A DNA stretch of 64,000 bases, taken from positions 1 through 64,000 of the forward strand of contig ASZJ01000110.1 of NCBI GenBank assembly GCA_000416275.1, written 5' to 3'. The translations under genes and the position numbers were made by a program. The notes below the pieces were generated by a model. The model was not told the origin of the DNA, did no database searches, and worked only from the letters and a program-made list of their open reading frames with translations. Origin of the DNA: Osedax symbiont Rs1. GTDB taxonomy: Bacteria > Pseudomonadota > Gammaproteobacteria > Pseudomonadales > Balneatricaceae. This document shows, in pieces, positions 56,161-64,000 of the stretch; position 1 is the first letter of the stretch, and the number at the start of each line of letters is the position of its first letter.

Positions 56161-57033
56161 GTGGACAAGCCACTCCCTTTTTCTACTCGAGACAGCACTT
56201 CTTCAACTGCGCAGACTCAAAGTCCTATTGTATTGAGTGTCGCCGGTTCTGACAGCGGTGGTGGCGCGGGTATTCAAGCTGATATCAAAGCTATTTCCGC
56301 CACTGGCAGTTACGCCTGTACCGTGATCACCGCATTGACCGCACAAAATACTTGCGGCGTCAGTGCAGTACTCCCCGTCGCTCAAGACTTTATCAAAGCA
56401 CAGTTCGACGCAGTCTTTACTGATATCGCGGTCGATGTGGTGAAAATTGGTATGCTTGGAGATGCGGCAACTATTCGCACGGTCGCCGAGGCGCTGCGTC
56501 AATATCCGGTTAAGCAAATTGTATTAGACCCGGTGATGGTGGCGACCAGCGGCGATCTGTTATTGGAAAAAGCGGCAATCTCCAGTTTGATCACTGAACT
56601 GTTGCCGATGGCGACCGTTGTTACTCCCAATATTGCAGAGGCGCTGGCTCTTTTAAGTCTAGATCCCGAGCAGAAAATCAACACCGAGTCACAAAGTCTG
56701 GCACTGTGTCGTGATCTTTTGGCGCTGGGTTGTCAGTCGGTGTTAGTCAAAGGTGGCCATCAAGATACCCCGCTGAGCTGTGATTATTGGTTGAGTGAGC
56801 AGCGCCAACAAATTTTTTCTAGTCCGCGAATCGACACGCCAAACACCCATGGCACAGGTTGCACACTCTCCTCGGCGATCGCCTCTTTTCTGGCACAAGG
56901 ACACTCCTTAACCGCTGCAATCGAATTAGCTAAACAGTATATTACTCAGGCGATTCGCCATGGTAAACAGTTGCATATTGGCAATGGCAGCGGTCCTGTA
57001 GAGCACTTTTTTGCGCAGAAAAATTATGACTAG
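56161..57033 (+). CDS. thiD: Hydroxymethylpyrimidine/phosphomethylpyrimidine kinase
   Basis: ThiD phosphorylates HMP and HMP-P in thiamin synthesis. From GTG 56161, which follows AGGAGCATTC, the product has 290 residues; a frame-open GTG 27 nt upstream lacks a ribosome site. Motifs are VAGSDSGGGAGIQADIKAIS near the N-terminus, DPVMVATSGDLLL and the anion hole DTPNTHGTGCTLSSAIA. Its end overlaps the ABC ATPase gene by 8 nt. Confidence 0.93.
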   Translation: MDKPLPFSTRDSTSSTAQTQSPIVLSVAGSDSGGGAGIQADIKAISATGSYACTVITALTAQNTCGVSAVLPVAQDFIKAQFDAVFTDIAVDVVKIGMLGDAATIRTVAEALRQYPVKQIVLDPVMVATSGDLLLEKAAISSLITELLPMATVVTPNIAEALALLSLDPEQKINTESQSLALCRDLLALGCQSVLVKGGHQDTPLSCDYWLSEQRQQIFSSPRIDTPNTHGTGCTLSSAIASFLAQGHSLTAAIELAKQYITQAIRHGKQLHIGNGSGPVEHFFAQKNYD

Positions 57034-57766
57034 TGTGCAAATTAGCCGTGCCTCACTGCACTATGAAAACAGCCCACAGCCGATACTTAGCCACTTAGAG
57101 CTGCTCTTACCAGCGGGTCAATGGACCTGTTTACTCGGTGCCAGTGGTTGTGGAAAAACCAGTTTACTGCGGCTACTCGCCGGATTAATCGAGCCACAGC
57201 ACCAAGTCAGCGCACAGATAAGCTGTAGTGATGGTCTGCCGATCGATAATCGTATTGCCTATATGGCGCAGCAAGATTTGCTGCTGCCCTGGTTAAATGT
57301 ACTCGACAATGTCTGCCTCAAAGCTAAGTTAACCCAAGGCAAAGTCGGTGCGAGCCAATACCAAAGAGCTCGCCAACTGCTGGCACAGTTAAATTTGAAA
57401 GACATAGAAAAATCGCTGCCTGAACAGTTATCCGGGGGGATGAGACAACGTGTGGCACTGGCGCGCACGCTGATGCAAGACACGCCTATCGTGCTGATGG
57501 ACGAGCCGTTTTCCGCCCTAGATGCGGTCAATCGCTATAAGCTGCAAGCCTTAGCCGCTAAGGTATTACACAATCGTACTGTGCTATTCATCACCCACGA
57601 TCCACAGGAGGCGCTGCGACTCGCCGACCATCTCTACATCTTTAATACACAGCGACAGTTAGAGGCCTTGCCGCTACCTAGCTCTGTACCGCCCAGAGCT
57701 ATCGATGCCGAACTCGGTGCCTGCCAACAAGAACTCTTGCGCAAGATGCACAGCCAATATGAATAA
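57026..57766 (+). CDS. thiZ: ABC transporter ATPase for thiamin precursor (ThiZ-type)
   Basis: The ATPase has 246 residues from ATG 57026, which overlaps the thiD stop. Motifs are Walker A LLGASGCGKTSLLRLLAG, Q-loop AYMAQQDLLLPWLNVLDN, signature LSGGMRQRVALARTLMQ and Walker B IVLMDEPFSALDA. The nitrate/taurine-type Q-loop with LPW and its location between thiD and the permease point to HMP uptake with the following two genes. Confidence 0.88.
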   Translation: MTSVQISRASLHYENSPQPILSHLELLLPAGQWTCLLGASGCGKTSLLRLLAGLIEPQHQVSAQISCSDGLPIDNRIAYMAQQDLLLPWLNVLDNVCLKAKLTQGKVGASQYQRARQLLAQLNLKDIEKSLPEQLSGGMRQRVALARTLMQDTPIVLMDEPFSALDAVNRYKLQALAAKVLHNRTVLFITHDPQEALRLADHLYIFNTQRQLEALPLPSSVPPRAIDAELGACQQELLRKMHSQYE

Positions 57767-58568
57767 ATCCACCACTGGCACTGTGCCAATCACACTGCCA
57801 TCACTTAGCCGCTACGCCGGTCTATGGCGTTTAATTGTCACTGTGTCAGTACTGCTAGCACTGTGGCAGGCGATCGTCAGCGTCTTTGCTATGCCGCCCT
57901 TTATCTTGCCGCCGCCGCTGCTAGTGTTGCAAAAGTTAATTGAAAACTACCCGCTGCTTTTTCACCACGCCCTGATTACCTTAAGTGAAATTGTCTTAGG
58001 ACTGCTACTCGGGGTTTCCATGGGATTGCTATTTGCACTGCAAATGCTGTTGTTTAAACCAGTGCGCCGCTGGCTGTTACCGGTGTTGGTGGCCAGTCAG
58101 GCAGTGCCGGTATTTGCCCTGGCGCCAGTGTTAATGTTGTGGTTTGGCTACGGTATGAGCTCGAAGGTGATTATGGCGGCGCTGATTATATTTTTCCCGG
58201 TTACTACGACTTGCTTTGATGGTTTGCGTCATACGCCGACCGGCTATTTGGATCTGGCCCACACTATGGGAGCCAACCGCTGGCGGCAGCTCTGGCAGAT
58301 TCGTCTGCCCGCGGCACTGCCCACTTTGGCATCGGGAATCCGCGTGGCGGTGGTGGTCGCGCCGATAGGCGCAGTGGTCGGTGAGTGGGTGGGCTCCTCC
58401 GGTGGGCTGGGGTATCTGATGCTGCAGTCTAATGCACGGATGCAAATCGCCGACATGTTTGCCGCGCTGTTAGTGCTGGCGCTGTTTTCGATCGGCCTCT
58501 ACTACCTGACTGATTTACTTCTGAAACGATTTATCCCCTGGCATCGCGAATCTGCGAGCCGCTCATAA
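57759..58568 (+). CDS. thiX: ABC transporter permease for thiamin precursor (ThiX-type)
   Basis: The permease has 269 residues from ATG 57759, which overlaps the ATPase stop by 8 nt. About six membrane helices are visible and the EAA loop reads AHTMGANRWRQLWQIRLPAA. The family is the SsuC/TauC-like group. It works with the neighbouring ATPase and binding protein. Confidence 0.9.
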   Translation: MNKSTTGTVPITLPSLSRYAGLWRLIVTVSVLLALWQAIVSVFAMPPFILPPPLLVLQKLIENYPLLFHHALITLSEIVLGLLLGVSMGLLFALQMLLFKPVRRWLLPVLVASQAVPVFALAPVLMLWFGYGMSSKVIMAALIIFFPVTTTCFDGLRHTPTGYLDLAHTMGANRWRQLWQIRLPAALPTLASGIRVAVVVAPIGAVVGEWVGSSGGLGYLMLQSNARMQIADMFAALLVLALFSIGLYYLTDLLLKRFIPWHRESASRS

Positions 58569-58593
58569 CACTGTTCAATAAGAGAGACTTAGA

Positions 58594-59526
58594 ATGAAAA
58601 AGATCATAGCTTCAATCGCATTGGTGCTGATTAGCCAAAGCGCCTTCGCACAAAAAGTAACGTTGATGCTCGATTGGTTCGTCAATCCAGATCACGGGCC
58701 AATCATAGTGGCGAAGCAGCAGGGATTGTTTAAAGCGCAGGGGCTAGATGTTGAAATTCAAGAGCCTGCCGACCCGAGTATGCCACCGAAATTGGTAGCG
58801 GCCGGCAAGTTTGATTTAGCGGTGACTTATCAGCCACAGCTGATTCGCGATGTGGTGGAAAAACTGCCATTGATCCGGGTTTCTACCTTGATAGCCACGC
58901 CGTTAAACACTGTGATGGTGCTGGCGGATAAAGGCTATGACACTTTAGCTGATCTGAAAGGCAAAAAAATCGGCTTCTCGTTCGACGGTGGTCTGGTCGA
59001 TGCGACTATTGGTACTATGCTGAAGAAAAATGGTATTAGTATTAAAGATGTAGAATTGATTAACGTAGGCTGGTCGCTCTCCGCATCACTAGCCGCTGGC
59101 AAAGTAGATGCTATCTACGGCGCCTACCGCAATTTTGAAATGCACCAGTTAAAAATGGAAGGATTTAAAGGCAAAGGATTCTATGTGGAAGAGGAAGGTG
59201 TGCCACCTTACGACGAGCTAATTGTAGTGGCGAACAGCAACAGTGTCGATAAAGTGATGGTCGAAAAATTCAACCGCGCCCTAGAACTCGCCACTCAATA
59301 CACAGTGAATCACCCACAGCAAGCTTGGGACTTATTCAAGAGCTATGGCGATGGTAAAAAATTAGACACTGAACTAAACCGTCTCGCTTGGCAAGATACC
59401 TTAGTACGCTTCGCGCTGCGCCCTAGAGCCGTCGATAAAGCACGCTATGATAACTACGCTCAGTTCTTGGTCGACAATGGTGTGATTAAGACTAAGCCTG
59501 CTACCGCTAGCTACATTCTCGATTAA
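58594..59526 (+). CDS. thiY: Periplasmic thiamin-precursor (HMP/FAMP) binding protein
   Basis: A 310-residue NMT1/THI5-like binding protein with a signal peptide (MKKIIASIALVLISQSAFA). LMLDWFVNPDHGPIIVAKQQ is the family's ligand region, followed by DLAVTYQPQLIRDVVEKLP and GKVDAIYGAYRNFE. ThiY proteins bind formylaminopyrimidine or HMP; the ligand here is inferred from tenA and thiD. Confidence 0.9.
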   Translation: MKKIIASIALVLISQSAFAQKVTLMLDWFVNPDHGPIIVAKQQGLFKAQGLDVEIQEPADPSMPPKLVAAGKFDLAVTYQPQLIRDVVEKLPLIRVSTLIATPLNTVMVLADKGYDTLADLKGKKIGFSFDGGLVDATIGTMLKKNGISIKDVELINVGWSLSASLAAGKVDAIYGAYRNFEMHQLKMEGFKGKGFYVEEEGVPPYDELIVVANSNSVDKVMVEKFNRALELATQYTVNHPQQAWDLFKSYGDGKKLDTELNRLAWQDTLVRFALRPRAVDKARYDNYAQFLVDNGVIKTKPATASYILD

Positions 59527-59590
59527 TAAGATGAGGCTTTAATATAACCAACAGCACGATCGCAGTAGTTATGTTGAGGTCTCACTATCT

Positions 59591-59620
59591 AAAACAGCTT
59601 CCCTGCGAAGCTGTTTTCTT
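59591..59620 (+). terminator. Intrinsic terminator/attenuator between thiY and tenA
   Basis: AAAACAGCTTC and GAAGCTGTTTT form a perfect 11-bp stem around CCTGC, followed by TCTT. It lies just before the tenA ribosome site (TTGGAG), so it may lower tenA expression relative to the transporter. Confidence 0.8.
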
Positions 59621-59631
59621 GGAGCTACACC

Positions 59632-60297
59632 ATGAATCATCAACAGCTCATTGCAGGTTGTCAGCGTGAATGGGATCTATATATTAAGCATCCTTTTGTG
59701 CGACAACTCGGTGATGCCAGTTTAGCTAAACCCTGCTTTCAGCACTATTTGCAACAGGATTACCTGTATTTAATTCACTACGCCCGCGCCTTTGCACTGG
59801 CGGTCTTTAAAAGTGAAAATCCTGCGCAAATGCGCGCCAGTCTGCCTTCGCTGTCGGCTCTAGTCACAGAAGAAATCACGCTGCACCTAGACTACTGCCA
59901 AGCGTGGGGGCTAGATGAAGCGGCAATTTTGGCACTGCCGGAAGGCGTGGCCACCATCGCCTATACCCGCTATTTAATCGATGCCGGTGTGCAGGGTGAT
60001 CTCACTGATTTATATGCGGCGCTGGTTCCTTGTGCGCTGGGTTACGCACAGATTGGCGAGTGGTTAATGCAACCTAATAATGCCCGTTTGGAAGATAACC
60101 CTTACAGTGATTGGATTGCGATGTATGCAGGGGATGAGTACCAGCAATCAGCCAACGCGACGACTGCTTTCTTTGACGAGCTGATCGCTGACATCGACAT
60201 TAACTCGCCCCGTGGCCAGCGTTTACAGCAGCATTTTAGTACTGCGACGCGCATGGAAATCGCCTTTTGGCAACAGGGCTTAGACCTTAGCGCATAA
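59632..60297 (+). CDS. tenA: Thiaminase II / aminopyrimidine aminohydrolase TenA
   Basis: TenA releases HMP from aminopyrimidine breakdown products of thiamin. The 221-residue helical protein shows HPFVRQLGDASL, the active-site region QQDYLYLIHYARAFALAV, and the catalytic Cys in ALVPCALGYAQIGEWL with Tyr and Glu nearby. Together with the transporter and ThiD it forms a thiamin salvage route. Confidence 0.93.
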   Translation: MNHQQLIAGCQREWDLYIKHPFVRQLGDASLAKPCFQHYLQQDYLYLIHYARAFALAVFKSENPAQMRASLPSLSALVTEEITLHLDYCQAWGLDEAAILALPEGVATIAYTRYLIDAGVQGDLTDLYAALVPCALGYAQIGEWLMQPNNARLEDNPYSDWIAMYAGDEYQQSANATTAFFDELIADIDINSPRGQRLQQHFSTATRMEIAFWQQGLDLSA

Positions 60298-60343
60298 TTT
60301 ACTTTCCTGAACTCTCATCTTTAGATGATTAAGTGCTGAGGCT

Positions 60344-60375
60344 ACTGGCATAATAAGCGGTTTTTATTTGCCAGT
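60344..60375. terminator. Hairpin downstream of tenA
   Basis: ACTGGCA and TGCCAGT form inverted arms with an AATAA/TTATT extension. No clean T-run follows. It lies between the convergent tenA and Lrp-type genes. Confidence 0.5.
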
Positions 60376-60481
60376 ATTTCTAGTTTCCCCCGTATGTTTT
60401 GTTAAATAGTCTGGTTAAATATGCCCGTCAAATACAAACTAGCGACAGTGCTACATAGCATGCAGAACTCCGATCCTAAAA

Positions 60482-60913
60482 TTAGCGGTTAATTTTCTGC
60501 GATAGCAGCAGATAAGATTGGGTTTGCAGCACTTGTGGGTGTCTGCGAATTTTATCCAAAACTTGATCGATCCCCTCCGAACTACTCGATTCGATGCTCA
60601 CCAGCGCATCAAAATTTCCCGCCACTGAATAGACCGCGGTAATCTGCTCAATTTTATGTAGGTAGGCAATCAGTTGGTCGCCGACATTGTTATCAATAGT
60701 GAGCATGGCTTGGGCGCGAAATAGCTCCGCTTGAAAATGCTGACCATTTTTTATGGTGTAGCCGGCGATAATGTCAGACTGCTCTAGAGCAGCGATGCGT
60801 TTTTGTACTGTCTGTCGGGAAATTCCGAGGATTTGCGCCAGTAAAGTAACCGGTTTTCTGGCGTCTAAGCGTAAAATTTTTAGCAGTTGTCGATCTGTAT
60901 CATCTAATTTCAT
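60482..60913 (-). CDS. Lrp/AsnC family transcriptional regulator
   Basis: The 143-residue regulator has an N-terminal winged HTH (LDDTDRQLLKILRLDARK, ILGISRQTVQKRIAALEQ) and a C-terminal RAM ligand domain (LFRAQAMLTIDNNVG, VYSVAGNFDALVSIES). It is divergent from the nitrilase-fold gene at 61069 and probably controls it; the effector is unknown. Confidence 0.9.
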   Translation of the reverse strand: MKLDDTDRQLLKILRLDARKPVTLLAQILGISRQTVQKRIAALEQSDIIAGYTIKNGQHFQAELFRAQAMLTIDNNVGDQLIAYLHKIEQITAVYSVAGNFDALVSIESSSSEGIDQVLDKIRRHPQVLQTQSYLLLSQKINR

Positions 60914-61068
60914 TGCACATATTATCGATTATTAACAAAGTGTTAAATTATTATAGCTATTAGTTAATTAAATTGACAGTTGTGTACATGTTGGCTGTCG
61001 ATTGCGGCAAAAAAACTGACTATGCTATTCAAGCTAAATAGAGCGAATAATCGATAGAGGAGCAGCAG

Positions 61069-61845
61069 ATGAAAGTCACAGTGGTACAATTAAGTAACGA
61101 TCAAGCACAGCTAGAAAAAGAGATGCGTCTGCTCAGTGAGCATGTGCAAAGTGAAAAATCAGAGTTTGTTTTATTGCCTGAAATGACCTTTGCACCTTGG
61201 CTGGCAAATACCAAAAATGCCGACGCCGGCAAGTGGCAAACTGCTATGCAATTACATGCGCAGTGGATTGAGCAACTGGCGAGCTTAAATATGCCGCCGT
61301 TAGTCTCAACGCGACCGACAGTAAACGGCGCAGGATCGAGACGTAATCAAGCCTATTTATGGGATCGGGAACAAGGTGCGCAGGCCATTCATGAAAAATA
61401 CTATCTGCCGAATGAAGAGGGTTATTGGGAGGCGAGTTGGTACGATATGGGCGACCCTCATTTTGATACTGCGAGATTGGGTGAAGTGAGAATTGGCGTA
61501 CAAATTTGCACTGAAATGTGGTTTTTCGAACACGCCCGTGAATTTGCACAAAAGCAAGTGGACTTGCTGTGCGTACCAAGGGTGACTCCGCACGGCAGTG
61601 TCGATAAATGGCTGGCCGGTGGCCAAGCTGCTGCGGTTGTCTCAGGCGCCTATCACTTGTCTTCTAATATGTACTTGCCAACCTCGAGTGAGGCTGCAGA
61701 TATTGGCGGGCTATCTTGGATCGTGTCCCCCGAGGGCGACATCTTAGCGAGCACCGATCCAGATCAGCCTTTCGTCACCATCGATATAGATTTAGCGGCG
61801 AGCGCACAGGCGAAACATAATTATCCACGCTACGTAAAAACCTAA
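61069..61845 (+). CDS. Carbon-nitrogen hydrolase (nitrilase superfamily)
   Basis: The 258-residue enzyme has the full Glu-Lys-Cys triad: Glu in FVLLPEMTFAPW, Lys in HEKYYLPNEEGYWEASW, and Cys in GVQICTEMWFFEHARE. It hydrolyses a non-peptide C-N bond, probably of an amide or carbamoyl amine; the substrate is not deducible. GAGGAG precedes the ATG. A divergent Lrp-type regulator suggests an amino-acid-derived substrate. Confidence 0.88.
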   Translation: MKVTVVQLSNDQAQLEKEMRLLSEHVQSEKSEFVLLPEMTFAPWLANTKNADAGKWQTAMQLHAQWIEQLASLNMPPLVSTRPTVNGAGSRRNQAYLWDREQGAQAIHEKYYLPNEEGYWEASWYDMGDPHFDTARLGEVRIGVQICTEMWFFEHAREFAQKQVDLLCVPRVTPHGSVDKWLAGGQAAAVVSGAYHLSSNMYLPTSSEAADIGGLSWIVSPEGDILASTDPDQPFVTIDIDLAASAQAKHNYPRYVKT

Positions 61846-62209
61846 GTGCAATTGCGTTTAGCTTCCGCTAGCTACTTCGGCCAGCAGTGCATCGATAATC
61901 TGGTGTTGCTCAGTGCTAAACAGCGCTAGGTTCTGCAGGCATAACGGACGAGTTTCGCCAGTCTGGGATGCTAGGTTAGCATCATCTGATGAGAGCAGAG
62001 GGCTAGCAGAGTAGTGAGTAAAAATCTAAGCGCAATTGCGTTTAGCTTTCGCTAGCTACTTCGGCCAGCAGTGCATCGATAATTTGGTGTTGCTCAGTGC
62101 TAAACAGCGCTAAGTTCTGCAAATATAACGGACGAGTTTCGCTAGTTTGGGATACTAGGTTATCATCATCTGATGAGAGCAGAGAATTCGCTGAGTAGTG
62201 AGTAAAGAC
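61846..62209. repeat. Tandem direct repeat of about 180 bp
   Basis: The segments 61846-62025 and about 62030-62209 are about 90% identical, with stop codons offset by 184 nt. Each begins with AAGYGCAATTGCGTTTAGCT and ends near GAGTAGTGAGTAAA. The second copy is the true 3' end of the adhesin gene. Confidence 0.85.
61858..62025 (-). pseudogene. Detached duplicate of the adhesin gene's 3' end
   Basis: Reading on the minus strand from 62025, 55 codons (FTHYSASPLLSSDDANLASQ, TEQHQIIDALLAEVASGS, TAA at 61858) parallel the last 55 codons of the adhesin gene at 62042, with about eight amino-acid differences. A TAG directly precedes the fragment, so it is not translated as part of a protein. The frame is nevertheless open throughout. 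DNA identity extends a little past the stop codon in both copies. Confidence 0.85.
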
Positions 62210-64000
62210 ATAGCGGAATATAGCGGCGGCACTATCGGCATTTATCTCGCTGTTCGAGCTGCTCTCCAGTAAATCGTCCAGCGATATAGAGGCGTCTTTA
62301 TTGTAATAATGTAAGTAATCAAAGCTCTGTAGTGGGCTAATATCGATGCCACTGAACTGTAATTTGTCGATCGCCTCACTGATGGCCAGCACGTTATCAG
62401 CGGCATCTAAGATAAGATTGTCGGATTGATTGGCAGCACTGTTATTTTCTATATAACTGAACCAGACATCGGAGAGCAATTGCCGATTGCCATCGTTATC
62501 TAGGTAGTAGCCTTCAAGCGCGGTTAAGTTGCCATTATTATTTTGATTGACGCGCTCTGAAAATAAATTTAACTGCGTGATACCGCGCTGCTCTAAGGTG
62601 AATAGTTCGTCTGCCTGTGAGATGCCATCTGAGTTGCTGTCGACCCAGAGTAATAGCTGGCTATAAATTTGGTCCTGATTATCGATGACGCCATCCTGAT
62701 TGGAGTCGTATTGAGCGAGCGCATCAAAACCATCGCTCGCCTTACTGCCATCTTGTTTAAGCATGTGCTCGCCAAATAGTTCACTGGCATCGTTAATCAG
62801 CCCGTCCTGATTTAAGTCCAGCACTAATAGCGCATCACTTGCTCCCACCCAGCCGGTTTGCTCTGTTTTGCCATCGGCATTAATATCAAAAAGCACCCCG
62901 CTGCTGTAATTTAAGGTCTCTATACCATTGCCACCGAGATCTAAAATCAGCGGGCTAGAAAATGAAATGTCAGTGTTACCTGGATTCATAAACACATGTC
63001 CAGTGTGGACTGTACGTGTCACACCATTATAAGTGACAGTGGCGTGTACATATTGTCCAGAACTCACTGCAAAACTACCGGAGACAGTGAGATGGGCGCT
63101 CCAGCCATCGACACTGATAGAAGTCTCTCCTACTTTGTTGTTCGCTACATATAACTTGACGACGGACCCAGCTGGTAAAGCAAGAACATTAACATACGGA
63201 TCAGTAATATGTGATCCACCGTGCCCACCCCAGCGTGCCGCTCCTGCAGTTACTGCTGCCAAAAAGGCCGCAGCTTCATTATAGGTATCAACAGTCAGTG
63301 AAATACTGGCGGAGTTTGGCGAGCGGTTGCCTGCGGCATCGATGATCGCAGTGCTTAGTGTATGAGTCGCATCGGTTAGATTTCCACTGGGTTCAACACT
63401 CGCCGTACCAGAGGTGATTTCGCCGGCGGTGATGGTATGAGTGCCGATTAGAGTCGCGCCATTGTATAGCGCCAATGTATCACCAGCTACTGCTCCGGCT
63501 GGCAACAGCACATTGACGGTTGGTTTCGCATCATCGGTGGTGGCACCGTTGTTAAGTGAGCCTTGTCCAGCTCCTACATTATCTTGCACAGTACCAAGCG
63601 TTGGAGCAGCTGTCGCTACTGCGTCGGTATTAAAATTGTAGCTGTTAGAGACAGTGCCAGTGTTGCCTGCACCATCCACGATTACCGCTGTGTAAGTAAA
63701 GCTGCTTTGATCCGCGAGTCCTATATCGTTAAACGTCCAATTTAATCCTGAAACACTCGCTTGGCCGACGATAACTCCGTCGCGCAAGATATTGATAACT
63801 TCTGAGCCCGCTAATCCACTGTCTAAAATTCCAATCAGCTGTGGCGCTAAATCATTGCTGCTGCCACCGCTGGCAATGCTGCCGGTATTCGGTGCGACAT
63901 CGTCTTGAATATCGGTAATAGTGACAACTTGGCTAGGCGCTGTGGTATCGATGGTAATGCTATAAGCATTAGATAGCACTCCACTATTACCTGCAGCGTC
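62042..64000 (-). CDS. Large Ig-repeat, calcium-binding adhesin, C-terminal part
   Basis: The frame is open to the window edge, so the N-terminus is missing; 652 residues are visible. The first 230 or so are bacterial Ig-like repeats (ITDIQDDVAPNTGSIASGG, VDGAGNTGTVSNSY, DAAGNRSPNS). A unique beta-rich segment with GAARWGGHGGSH follows, then a block of Ca-binding loops (LILDLGGNGIETL, DINADGKTEQTGW, DLNQDGLINDASELFGE, DSNQDGVIDNQDQI, DSNSDGISQADELF). The C-terminus (LALFSTEQHQIIDALLAEV) could be a type I secretion signal. This matches giant type I-secreted adhesins or biofilm proteins of the RTX type. No transporter genes are in the window. Confidence 0.85.
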   Translation of the reverse strand, partial: DAAGNSGVLSNAYSITIDTTAPSQVVTITDIQDDVAPNTGSIASGGSSNDLAPQLIGILDSGLAGSEVINILRDGVIVGQASVSGLNWTFNDIGLADQSSFTYTAVIVDGAGNTGTVSNSYNFNTDAVATAAPTLGTVQDNVGAGQGSLNNGATTDDAKPTVNVLLPAGAVAGDTLALYNGATLIGTHTITAGEITSGTASVEPSGNLTDATHTLSTAIIDAAGNRSPNSASISLTVDTYNEAAAFLAAVTAGAARWGGHGGSHITDPYVNVLALPAGSVVKLYVANNKVGETSISVDGWSAHLTVSGSFAVSSGQYVHATVTYNGVTRTVHTGHVFMNPGNTDISFSSPLILDLGGNGIETLNYSSGVLFDINADGKTEQTGWVGASDALLVLDLNQDGLINDASELFGEHMLKQDGSKASDGFDALAQYDSNQDGVIDNQDQIYSQLLLWVDSNSDGISQADELFTLEQRGITQLNLFSERVNQNNNGNLTALEGYYLDNDGNRQLLSDVWFSYIENNSAANQSDNLILDAADNVLAISEAIDKLQFSGIDISPLQSFDYLHYYNKDASISLDDLLESSSNSEINADSAAAIFRYVFTHYSANSLLSSDDDNLVSQTSETRPLYLQNLALFSTEQHQIIDALLAEVASES

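Noticed and set aside
57705..57758. Upstream start for the ThiX-type permease
   Set aside because: It would overlap the ATPase by 62 nt; ATG 57759 gives the usual short overlap.
1..64000. Prophage, defence system, CRISPR array or integron
   Set aside because: Read through all intergenic regions and frames: no integrase, transposase, spaced direct repeats or phage structural proteins were found.

Overview
The window comes from the chromosome of a free-living, flagellated gammaproteobacterium. The polar-flagellum cluster with FleQ/FleS/FleR and FlhF/FleN, the FagA-FumC pair, the split class II ribonucleotide reductase (NrdJa/NrdJb) and the DUF2802 and ParC/ParP chemotaxis genes point to the Pseudomonas/Cellvibrio/Vibrio side of the class. 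The sequence alone does not fix a genus. No tRNA, rRNA, CRISPR array, prophage or intact insertion sequence was seen.

Region 1 (about 0.3-12.7 kb) is an iron-starvation island. On the minus strand an ECF sigma factor/anti-sigma pair (fecI-fecR, Fur box upstream) precedes a FecA-type TonB receptor, a small secreted hemophilin-like protein, a Slam-type outer-membrane secretor and a TPR protein. This looks like a Slam-dependent hemophore system under Fec/Fur control, but it is decaying: the receptor has two frameshifts and two in-frame stops, and the Slam gene has one in-frame TAG. Divergently, a Fur box precedes a dihydroorotate dehydrogenase gene, followed by a DUF1315 gene and a second Fur box in front of fagA-fumC.

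Region 2 (12.9-15.7 kb) holds an orphan periplasmic sugar-type binding protein, a DUF1456 (YehS) relic and rlmF. Two families of short palindromic repeats are scattered through the intergenic spaces here and elsewhere.

Region 3 (16.3-50.6 kb) is a nearly complete flagellar/chemotaxis locus on the plus strand: flhA-flhF-fleN-fliA-cheY-cheZ-cheA-cheB-parC-parP-DUF2802, fleQ-fleS-fleR, an inserted acs gene, then fliEFGHIJ, fliK and fliLMNOPQR-flhB. Good sigma-54 promoters lie before flhA, fliE and fliK, consistent with FleQ/FleR control. The fliJ gene is out of frame at an A9 tract containing the slippery heptamer A AAA AAG. It is either a recoded gene or a lesion, and it is the most intriguing single signal in the window.

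Region 4 (50.6-64 kb) contains a YjbR protein, a MurR/RpiR regulator, a YdcH-like protein, nrdJa-nrdJb behind tandem NrdR boxes, and a TPP riboswitch followed by a thiamin-precursor salvage operon (thiD, ABC ATPase, permease, HMP-binding protein, tenA). It continues with an Lrp-type regulator divergent from a nitrilase-fold amidohydrolase, and ends with the 3' end of a large Ig-repeat, calcium-binding adhesin that runs off the window. The 3' tip of the adhesin gene is duplicated in tandem.
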